From an uncultured Elusimicrobium sp. (GTDB lineage: Bacteria > Elusimicrobiota > Elusimicrobia > Elusimicrobiales > Elusimicrobiaceae): a stretch of DNA of 64,000 nt. Shown here piece after piece: positions 57,563 through 64,000 of this stretch; positions within the stretch are counted from its first letter, which is position 1; each line of letters starts with the position of its first letter. Position numbers and translations under genes: made by a program. The notes beneath the pieces are model-generated. The model was not told the origin of the DNA. It saw only the letters and a list, made by a program, of their open reading frames with translations, and did no database searches. The stretch lies in the NCBI GenBank assembly GCA_902797165.1, contig CADBRU010000002.1:55199-119198 (forward strand), read 5' to 3'.

Positions 57563-59413
57563 ATGCAAAATACGCGCGCAGACGTTCGCAATGTGGCTAT
57601 CATTGCCCACGTAGACCATGGTAAGACTACCGTTGTAGATTCTCTACTTAAATTAGCCGGACAATTTACCGTAAAGGAAGATGAAGCCCAAGAGACGGTG
57701 TTGGACTCTAATCCTTTGGAGCGTGAGCGCGGTATTACTATTTTAGCCAAGTGTACTTCGGTAAAATATAAAAATCATACCATTAATATCGTCGATACGC
57801 CGGGACACGCAGATTTCGGTAGCGAAGTGGAGCGCGTGCTTAAAATGGTAGACGGCGCTATTTTAATGGTGGACGCGGTAGAAGGTCCGATGCCGCAAAC
57901 GCGCTTTGTACTACGCAAAGCACTGGCGCTTGGTTTGCGTCCGATTGTGGTAATTAACAAAATGGACCGCGATCACATACGTCCGAGTGAAGTGGTGGAC
58001 GAAGTATTTAATTTGTTTATGGAACTTGGCGCTACCGATGAGCAATTAGATTTCCCGATTTTATATGCGTCTGGCCGCGAAGGGTGGGCGAGTCTTAAAA
58101 TGGAAGAAAAAGGCAAAGATATTTCGCCTTTGCTTGACACCATTATTTCACATGTGCCCGCACCGGTAGCCATGCCCAATGAGCCATTGCAAATGCAAGT
58201 GACCATGCTTGATTACAATAATTTTTTAGGCCACGTGGGTATCGGACGTATTTTGGCCGGTAAAATCAGCCGCGGTCAAAATGTACTGCTCTTACATCAA
58301 AACGGCACGCAAACCCCGTCTAAAGCGGTCAAAATCGAAATGTATGAGGGTCTAGGTAAGAAAGAAGTAGAAAGTGCACAGGCCGGAGATATTGTGTCTA
58401 TTGCCGGGTTGGAAGGTGTGGACGTGGGGGATACGGTTTGCCAACCGGAGTTTCCCAAAGCATTGCCGCCGCTTTCCATTGACGAACCGACAATGTCTAT
58501 GGACTTTATGGTCAATGACAGTCCGTTCTCCGGTAAAGAAGGTAAATTTGTTACCAGCCGCCACCTCAAAAACCGTCTGGAAAAAGAAGCCCAAACCAAT
58601 GTGGGTCTTAAAGTAGAACAATTAGAAGGCGAAGGTAAATTTAAAGTATATGGACGCGGGGAGTTGCATTTAACCGTACTAATTGAAAATATGCGCCGCG
58701 AAGGATTTGAACTGGCGGTGTCTTCGCCGGAAGTAATTTACAAAGAAGAAAACGGGCAGATTTTAGAGCCGATGGAATATTTGGTGTTGGATATTAAATC
58801 TGAGCACCAAGGTGCGGTCTTTACACTGGTTGGTCAACGTGCGGCCAAACTGGAAAATATGGTTGCGGAAGGGGAAGACCGTTTACGTTTGGAATATCTT
58901 ATTCCGGCGCGCGCGCTACTCGGTTTTAAAAATGAATTTTTGACCGGTACGCGCGGGACGGGTATTATGCACCACAGTTTCCACGGGTATTATCCCAAAG
59001 TAAATTTAGCGCCGATTCGTCACAACGGCGTACTGGTGGCCAAAGAGGACGGTATCACCACCGCCTATGCTTTGTTTGCACTGGAAAACGGGGGGGAATT
59101 GTTCCTCGGACCGGGTGAAAAAGTGTATATGGGCCAGATTGTGGGGGAAAATTCCCGCGATAATGATTTAGTGGTCAACCCGTGCAAGGCTAAACATTTA
59201 AGCAATATGCGCAGTTCGTCTAGTGATGAGTCTTACACTCTCACGCCACCGCGTCAAATGAGTTTGGAACAAGCAGTAGAATATATTGCTCCCGACGAAC
59301 TGGTGGAAATTACGCCGACGTCTTTACGCTTGCGTAAGAAAATTTTAGTACATCACTTGCGCAAACGTGCCGCTATTGCCGAAGAAAAAATGCTGGAAGC
59401 CGAAGCAGAATAA
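57563..59413 (+). CDS. typA: GTP-binding protein TypA/BipA
   Basis: The 616-residue translational GTPase has P-loop [15 protein letters not shown], switch regions with [26 protein letters not shown] and VINKMDRD, and the TypA-specific C-terminal part ([17 protein letters not shown]). It binds ribosomes and helps 50S assembly under stress. SD is AGGAA. It stands alone between two terminators. Confidence 0.97.
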   Translation: MQNTRADVRNVAIIAHVDHGKTTVVDSLLKLAGQFTVKEDEAQETVLDSNPLERERGITILAKCTSVKYKNHTINIVDTPGHADFGSEVERVLKMVDGAILMVDAVEGPMPQTRFVLRKALALGLRPIVVINKMDRDHIRPSEVVDEVFNLFMELGATDEQLDFPILYASGREGWASLKMEEKGKDISPLLDTIISHVPAPVAMPNEPLQMQVTMLDYNNFLGHVGIGRILAGKISRGQNVLLLHQNGTQTPSKAVKIEMYEGLGKKEVESAQAGDIVSIAGLEGVDVGDTVCQPEFPKALPPLSIDEPTMSMDFMVNDSPFSGKEGKFVTSRHLKNRLEKEAQTNVGLKVEQLEGEGKFKVYGRGELHLTVLIENMRREGFELAVSSPEVIYKEENGQILEPMEYLVLDIKSEHQGAVFTLVGQRAAKLENMVAEGEDRLRLEYLIPARALLGFKNEFLTGTRGTGIMHHSFHGYYPKVNLAPIRHNGVLVAKEDGITTAYALFALENGGELFLGPGEKVYMGQIVGENSRDNDLVVNPCKAKHLSNMRSSSSDESYTLTPPRQMSLEQAVEYIAPDELVEITPTSLRLRKKILVHHLRKRAAIAEEKMLEAEAE

Positions 59414-59430
59414 AAATATCGGAAAATCAC

Positions 59431-59459
59431 AAACCCCGCTCATTAGAGCGGGGTTTTTT
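59431..59459. terminator. Terminator between typA and frr
   Basis: CCCCGCTC and GAGCGGGG with A-run and T-run serve both convergent genes. Confidence 0.9.
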
Positions 59460-59476
59460 ACTGTAAAAAGTTTATA

Positions 59477-60040
59477 TCAAACTTTCATGATTTCGGCTTC
59501 TTTGTCCTCTACCAATTTATCGATTTGCGCGATATTAGCGTCGGTGGCTTTTTGCACGTCGGCTTCATAGCGTTTCAAATCGTCCTCGGTAATTTCACCG
59601 GCCTTTTGTGCTTTTTTCACTTTTTCAAGTACATCGCGGCGGGTATTGCGCACGGCCACTTTAAAATCTTCACTCATTTTGGCAATGTTTTTGGCCAGCA
59701 TTTTTCGGCGGTCTTCGGTCATAGAAGGCAAGGTAATGCGAATTACTTTTCCGTCGTTGACCGGGCTGGCACCGAGGTCTGCTTTTTGCAAGGCTTTGTC
59801 AATTTCGTTTAAAGAAGAAATATCCCACGGTTGAATTTCCAATGTTTTGGCATCGAGCACATTAATCAAAGCCATTTGTTTAATCGGCGTCGGAGTGCCA
59901 TAATAATCTACACGCACATTTTCGAGTAGTTGCGCACTGGCGCGGCCCGTGCGGATGGTGGCTAAATCTTTTCGTAGTTTGGCCACGTGTTCAGTCATTT
60001 CGGTTTTGCCTTTGTTAATAAATTCGTTGATTCCTTCCAT
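59477..60040 (-). CDS. frr: Ribosome recycling factor
   Basis: The 187-residue factor splits post-termination ribosomes with EF-G. It shows LRKDLATIRTGRASAQLLEN, VDYYGTPTPIKQMA, IQPWDISSLNEIDKAL and the C-terminal EDDLKRYEADVQKATD. Length is normal. It is separated from pyrH by the 365-residue unknown gene. Confidence 0.97.
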   Translation of the reverse strand: MEGINEFINKGKTEMTEHVAKLRKDLATIRTGRASAQLLENVRVDYYGTPTPIKQMALINVLDAKTLEIQPWDISSLNEIDKALQKADLGASPVNDGKVIRITLPSMTEDRRKMLAKNIAKMSEDFKVAVRNTRRDVLEKVKKAQKAGEITEDDLKRYEADVQKATDANIAQIDKLVEDKEAEIMKV

Positions 60041-60090
60041 ATTTTCCTCTACTAGTGAGATACTTTATTATAGCAATTTAAAATTATCTT

Positions 60091-61188
60091 TTATAATTCC
60101 TCGCATTCCAGCGGATATAAATCGCAATATTGCGGGGCATCTGCGTAGTTTTTTAGTTGAAGGGCCACCGGTTCATTGTGCTCTTGCAAAAATCGTAAGA
60201 CTTCCTCGGGAGTTTGCTCTTTTAAGAGGTAGGTGTCTGCTTGATGGACCGCTCCTTTATCATCATAGAGAAATACCAGTGAAAGTGTGGACGGATAGTC
60301 GGGCACGTGCATGATTTTTTTGGAATCAAAATATCCGCCCCGGCTCCAAAATTGATAATGGGTACGCAGATGACCTTGCGCATCAAAATCATCACGGGCA
60401 GTGATACCACGTGAAGTTACAATATAGATAATACTTTTTGATCCGTCCTGAAATTGTAATTCTTGGCATACTTTAGGCCATGTTCTATAATCTGTAATTC
60501 GGTCAGGACAGGGGATTTCGGTGCGTTTTACCACTGCTTCTCCGTGTAAACCTTTGATAGCGTCCGGCCCCGGTAAATAATATTCTTTCTTTTCTTGGGG
60601 CGTAGATGTTGCGGAAGTAGTGGACGAAACATTTGTATAAGGTGCATCTTTGGCTTTTAGAGCACGATTCTGACGTAGCAAATCCGTAACTTGTTTATGC
60701 AAAGCATCTACTCTTTCCATATCGATTTGTTTTTCGGCGGGTGCGTTTTTAGCCAGTAATTTGGCATAAGGTCCTTCAATAATACGGTGATGATACTCAT
60801 GATCGGTATATAACCGCGCTAATTCTTGACTTTGTTGCGGTGTAAAAACTTCTTGAAATATTTCCGTAATTTTTGCGGCCATTTCTTGGTCGGAAAGCGA
60901 ATGATCTAATGAAGTGTTCACTTGCGGCGTGGACAATGTATCATTAGCCGCGGCATTATCGTAAGTTTGAATTGGATCAGTGGCGGGTTCATTATCCGTT
61001 TCTATCAGCGTATTGTCGGGAATATCTTTTTGCGTGCGGGCTAAATAATCGGAAATAGTTTCCACTTCCGGTTGCGAAGGTTGACCGCGGTGGACGCGCC
61101 CACCGATTAAACTTACCAGCAAAATACTTGCGATGACAAGTATAATTATCAAACTGCCCAATATATAGAGTGTTTTTTTATCTTGCAT
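60091..61188 (-). CDS. Unknown single-pass membrane protein between pyrH and frr
   Basis: The 365-residue product has one N-terminal helix (LYILGSLIIILVIASILLVS). A low-complexity extracytoplasmic linker, a helical region (LARLYTDHEYHHRIIEGPYA) and a C-terminal domain with DFDAQGHLRTHYQFWSRGG and LVFLYDDKGAVHQAD follow. Those last segments look like repeat strands of beta-type domains. Four Cys (CPDR, VCQEL, YCDLYPLECE) may form disulfides. I do not recognise a family. It starts one base after the pyrH stop and splits the usual pyrH-frr pair. Confidence 0.75.
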   Translation of the reverse strand: MQDKKTLYILGSLIIILVIASILLVSLIGGRVHRGQPSQPEVETISDYLARTQKDIPDNTLIETDNEPATDPIQTYDNAAANDTLSTPQVNTSLDHSLSDQEMAAKITEIFQEVFTPQQSQELARLYTDHEYHHRIIEGPYAKLLAKNAPAEKQIDMERVDALHKQVTDLLRQNRALKAKDAPYTNVSSTTSATSTPQEKKEYYLPGPDAIKGLHGEAVVKRTEIPCPDRITDYRTWPKVCQELQFQDGSKSIIYIVTSRGITARDDFDAQGHLRTHYQFWSRGGYFDSKKIMHVPDYPSTLSLVFLYDDKGAVHQADTYLLKEQTPEEVLRFLQEHNEPVALQLKNYADAPQYCDLYPLECEEL

Positions 61189-61189
61189 C

Positions 61190-61912
61190 TTAATAAATCA
61201 AAGTGCCAATATCTTCGCCCAGTACCGCGCGTTTGATATTGCCTTTTTTATGCAAGTTAAATACACGCACGGGCACTTGGTTTTCCAAACAAATTGCAAG
61301 GGCTGCAGTATCCATAAATTGCAAGCGTTTTTCAATGGCATCTTTATAGGAAATCTTTTTGATGCGTTTGGCTTTGGGGTTTTTCTTCGGGTCACTATCA
61401 TACACACCGTCTACTTGCGTGGCTTTGAGCAGCACGTTGGCGCCGATTTCGGACGCGCGCAAAGCAGCGGCACTGTCGGTTGTAAAATAGGGGTTTCCTG
61501 TACCGCCGGCAAAAATTACGATGCGTCCTTTTTCCAAGTGACGCAATGCACGGCGGCGTACAAAAGGCTCTGCCATTTGATAAATATTTACCGAGGTTTG
61601 CACGCGGGTCGGCACGCCGGCTTCTTCTAAAGCAGATTGCAAAGCAATGGCATTAATCACGGTGGCAAGCATACCCATTCCGTCGGAATTTACACGGTCA
61701 ATGGCACCGCCTCCGTCGCGCACACCGCGCCAAATGTTTCCGCCACCGATTACGATAGCCAGTTGGCAACCGGTGCTTTTATACATATGGGCAATTTCTT
61801 CCGCAATTGCTTTTAAGGCAGTGGCACTGACGCCGCGGTGGCCTTCTTTGCTAAGAGCCTCACCGGAAAGTTTTAATAAAATTCTTTTTTTGCTTGTCTT
61901 TTTGTTTGCCAT
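61190..61912 (-). CDS. pyrH: UMP kinase
   Basis: The 240-residue amino acid kinase-fold enzyme phosphorylates UMP. It shows RILLKLSGEALSKEG, LAIVIGGGNIWRG, RVNSDGMGMLATVINAIALQ, IVIFAGGTGNPYFTTDSAAA and ATQVDGVYDSDPKKNPKA. The ATG at 61912 has GAGGA upstream; the longer frame to 61996 overlaps the tsf terminator area and lacks an SD. Confidence 0.97.
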   Translation of the reverse strand: MANKKTSKKRILLKLSGEALSKEGHRGVSATALKAIAEEIAHMYKSTGCQLAIVIGGGNIWRGVRDGGGAIDRVNSDGMGMLATVINAIALQSALEEAGVPTRVQTSVNIYQMAEPFVRRRALRHLEKGRIVIFAGGTGNPYFTTDSAAALRASEIGANVLLKATQVDGVYDSDPKKNPKAKRIKKISYKDAIEKRLQFMDTAALAICLENQVPVRVFNLHKKGNIKRAVLGEDIGTLIY

Positions 61913-62018
61913 AATATCCTCACAAGTTTTTCTTATTGTACCAAAATAAAATGCCTCGCGCGCACGCGTTGTAATAAATGGGACTTTTTTCTGCATCGGC
62001 TTAATTAAACCGAGACAG

Positions 62019-62044
62019 AAAAAAGCCCCTCTTTCGAGGGGCTT
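62019..62044 (-). terminator. Terminator after tsf
   Basis: On the minus strand AAGCCCCTC, loop GAAA, GAGGGGCTT is followed by TTTT. It lies 5 bases past the tsf stop and separates it from pyrH. Confidence 0.88.
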
Positions 62045-62048
62045 AAAA

Positions 62049-62870
62049 TTAGAAGCGTACGAAACGTACCACTTTTAATTCACCGCCTAAGGCCTTCGAT
62101 TCTTCGGCCAAGTAATCGGCAACGGTTTTCTTGTTGTCTTTAATGGTCGGTTGTTCGAGTAGGCAGGTTTCTTTGGCAAATTTTTTGAGTTTGCCCGGTA
62201 ACATCTTGGCAATCATCTCATCGGATTTACCTTCGTTTTTGGCTTGCGTGCGATAAATGTCAAGTTCCTTTTCCTTATCGGCTTCCGGAATATCTTTGGC
62301 ATCTACCCACATGCTTTGCATACCGACGGTGTGCATGGCCAGTCCGCGGGCAATTTCGGCGGCTTTGGCGGCATCGGCACCGTTCACGGCTAATTCCAAT
62401 AAAGAAGCCTTTTTATTATCAGAGTGCACATAGGAAGCAATGACGTTACCGTCGGATGCTGTCCAGTTGTAGGCTCCTTTGAAGGTGGTGTTTTCACCGA
62501 ATTTAGGTGCTTTTTCAACGATCATATTTTTAATCGTCTCATCAGCGGTATAATCTTTGATTTCCGGATGTTGCAACACATAATCGGCAATAGCATCGGC
62601 CAGTTCGATAAAATCCGAAGTCTTGGCCACAAAGTCCGTTTCACAGCCTAAGTAAGCCATCGCAAAATGTTTGCCGTCGGTTTTAACGGATACGCGTCCT
62701 TCTTTGGTGGCGCGATCGGCGCGTTTGGCTAAATCGGCCAATCCTTTTTTGCGCAAATAGACAATGGCTTGTTCCATGTCATTATTATTTTCTTCCAAGG
62801 CTTTTTTGCAAGCCATTAAGCCTGCGCCTGTTTTTTCACGTAAAGTTTTGATATCTTCTGCTAAAGACAT
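62049..62870 (-). CDS. tsf: Elongation factor Ts
   Basis: The 273-residue exchange factor of EF-Tu starts with AEDIKTLREKTGAGLMACKK and continues with AIVYLRKKGLADLAKRADRA and AYLGCETDFVAKTSDFIELA, all hallmark EF-Ts segments. It is co-transcribed with rpsB, 58 bases upstream. Confidence 0.97.
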   Translation of the reverse strand: MSLAEDIKTLREKTGAGLMACKKALEENNNDMEQAIVYLRKKGLADLAKRADRATKEGRVSVKTDGKHFAMAYLGCETDFVAKTSDFIELADAIADYVLQHPEIKDYTADETIKNMIVEKAPKFGENTTFKGAYNWTASDGNVIASYVHSDNKKASLLELAVNGADAAKAAEIARGLAMHTVGMQSMWVDAKDIPEADKEKELDIYRTQAKNEGKSDEMIAKMLPGKLKKFAKETCLLEQPTIKDNKKTVADYLAEESKALGGELKVVRFVRF

Positions 62871-62928
62871 ATTTTCTCCTAATTAATTACTTAGGGGGAC
62901 CGATGGGTCGGCCCCCGATGGTTACAGA

Positions 62929-64000
62929 TTATTTGGCAACGGCTTCTTTTTTAGCGGTTGTCTTTTTGGCAGCCGTTTTTTTAGCGGTTGTTTTTTTGGC
63001 CGCGGTTTTCTTTTCAGCCGGTTCTTCTTTTTCAGCCTTTACCGTTTTTTTGACGGTTGTTTTTTTGGCTGTGGTGGTTTTTTTAGCAGCCGTTTTTTTG
63101 GTGGTTTTTGCTGCTTCTTTAGCGGCTTCTTCTTTTGCGGCTTTTTTAACAATTTCGGCAGTTTCCTCGGCAGCGGCTACTTCGGCTTTTACTTCTTTTT
63201 TAGCAGCCTCTTCTTTTTCACTGGCGAGCATAGCGCTTTCAAAGGCATTGGCCATGGCCGGGTTGACCGGGGCTTGTTCGCCTTCTTCAGCGGTTTGAGC
63301 CGGTTGTTTGTTGGCTTCTACTTCGGCGCGGCCTTCGAGTACCGCATCGGCAATAGCAGCGCAGAATAATTTGATAGAGCGTGCAGCATCGTCGTTACCG
63401 GGGATCGGCCAATTGATTAAATCCGGATCGGAATTGGTATCGCAGACGGCTACCACGGGGATGCCTAATACACGGCTTTCGCGAATAGCACCGGCGGTAT
63501 CAACCGGGTCAATGACAAATACTACATCCGGCAATACCTTCATGTCGCGGATGCCGCCTAATAATTTTTGCAAACGGTTTAATTCTTTCGTTAAACGGCT
63601 GGCTTCTTTTTTAGAGATGGCTTTAAATACACCGGAGCCTTCCCATTTTTCCAGTTCGTTCATGCGTTCGATAGATTTCTTGACGGTTTGAAAGTTAGTC
63701 AAGGTACCACCTAACCATTTTTCATGAATACAAAAAGCACCGCAGCGGGCAGCTTCTGTGGAAATGGCTTCTTGGGCTTGTTTCTTCGTACCGACAAATA
63801 AAAATTTGGAACCTTTTTTAGATTCTTCCTTTACAAAAGCATACGCTTTCTTTAATTCTTTGGCGGTTTTTTGCAGATCTAAGATATGCACCCCGTTGCG
63901 TTCGCCGAAAATGTAGCGGCTCATTTTGGGGTTCCAGCGGGAGGTTTGATGTCCGAAATGGACGCCCGCTTCCAACATAGACTTCATGGATACATTACTC
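62929..64000 (-). CDS. rpsB: Ribosomal protein S2 with long Lys/Ala/Thr-rich tail, N-terminus cut by the window edge
   Basis: The core shows [57 protein letters not shown] and [16 protein letters not shown]. The frame stays open to the right edge: before the ATG at 63987 come codons for SNVS, as in the usual start xxVSMKxxLEAGVHF, so the true start lies just outside. After the core (about residue 225) follows a tail of about 125 residues, acidic first, then rich in [14 protein letters not shown] repeats like histone H1 tails. Such tails are rare on S2. Confidence 0.96.
   Translation of the reverse strand, partial: SNVSMKSMLEAGVHFGHQTSRWNPKMSRYIFGERNGVHILDLQKTAKELKKAYAFVKEESKKGSKFLFVGTKKQAQEAISTEAARCGAFCIHEKWLGGTLTNFQTVKKSIERMNELEKWEGSGVFKAISKKEASRLTKELNRLQKLLGGIRDMKVLPDVVFVIDPVDTAGAIRESRVLGIPVVAVCDTNSDPDLINWPIPGNDDAARSIKLFCAAIADAVLEGRAEVEANKQPAQTAEEGEQAPVNPAMANAFESAMLASEKEEAAKKEVKAEVAAAEETAEIVKKAAKEEAAKEAAKTTKKTAAKKTTTAKKTTVKKTVKAEKEEPAEKKTAAKKTTAKKTAAKKTTAKKEAVAK

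Noticed and set aside
62903..63298. Antisense frame of 131 residues opposite rpsB
   Set aside because: It is the low-complexity shadow of the Lys/Ala tail codons and has no SD.
1..64000. CRISPR array, transposase or insertion sequence
   Set aside because: No regularly spaced repeats, transposase motifs or terminal inverted repeats with target duplications were seen.

Overview
The window looks like the chromosome of a Gram-negative-type anaerobe. It carries lipoproteins with clear lipoboxes, OmpA-family proteins, a WaaL/Wzy-type polymerase and a bacterial translation gene cluster, all with strong SD sequences (AAGGAG) and U-run hairpin terminators. Five separate single-gene type IV pilin-like proteins with near-identical N-termini (core FTLIELLVVVLIIGILSA) are scattered over 55 kb. 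That dispersal, the gene content and the moderate GC remind me of gut Elusimicrobiota (Elusimicrobium-like); this is a guess from memory, not a database result.

Positions 1-373 hold the end of a peptidase-like host gene. Positions about 416-17758 hold a complete late gene set of a short-tailed (podovirus) phage: terminase small and large subunits, portal, Bbp19-like protein, scaffold, capsid, cement protein, tail tube and nozzle proteins, ejection proteins, a tail fibre with leucine-rich repeats, lysozyme, holin and a nested spanin pair. The order resembles Bordetella phage BPP-1 and epsilon15 with T7-type tail genes. No integrase, repressor, replication or recombination gene is visible, and every late gene is open. 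Three cargo genes sit inside it: a host-type pilin and two reverse-oriented membrane proteins. This makes the block a candidate domesticated or gene-transfer-agent-like particle factory, the most interesting feature here.

Positions 17771-24952 hold a polymerase/ligase with a C-terminal repeat region, a tRNA-Thr(CGT), two tandem paralogous lipoproteins, an SPFH/NfeD pair, a transglutaminase-like protein and an OmpA lipoprotein. Positions 25147-33137 hold three pilins, uvrA and an operon of flippase-like protein, gamma carbonic anhydrase, response regulator and TPR protein. Positions 33201-38497 form a long minus-strand operon for folate and queuosine precursors (queD, queE, folE, folP, a PTPS-III-like gene in place of folB, folK) ending in two OmpA lipoproteins. 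Positions 38615-46844 hold a secreted orphan, an LtaS/MdoB-like sulfatase-fold transferase, a LemA and double M48 peptidase cluster facing a second LemA-like gene, and a sodium:solute symporter.

Positions 46899-49863 are rbfA-nrnA-truB-ribF. Positions 49958-57409 hold an RDD protein, a secreted 42-residue-repeat protein, a DksA/TraR zinc finger protein, an aminotransferase, a DUF2157/GDYXXLXY pair, a fifth pilin and the two-gene Fe-S scaffold/GGGtGRT cassette. Positions 57563-64000 hold typA, then rpsB-tsf-pyrH-(unknown)-frr on the minus strand; rpsB has a long Lys/Ala/Thr tail and runs off the right edge.

A motif TAGGTCCAAA just upstream of the -35 box is shared by two secreted-protein genes 30 kb apart, and related T-rich promoters precede several pilins. 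Both suggest dispersed regulons of surface proteins.
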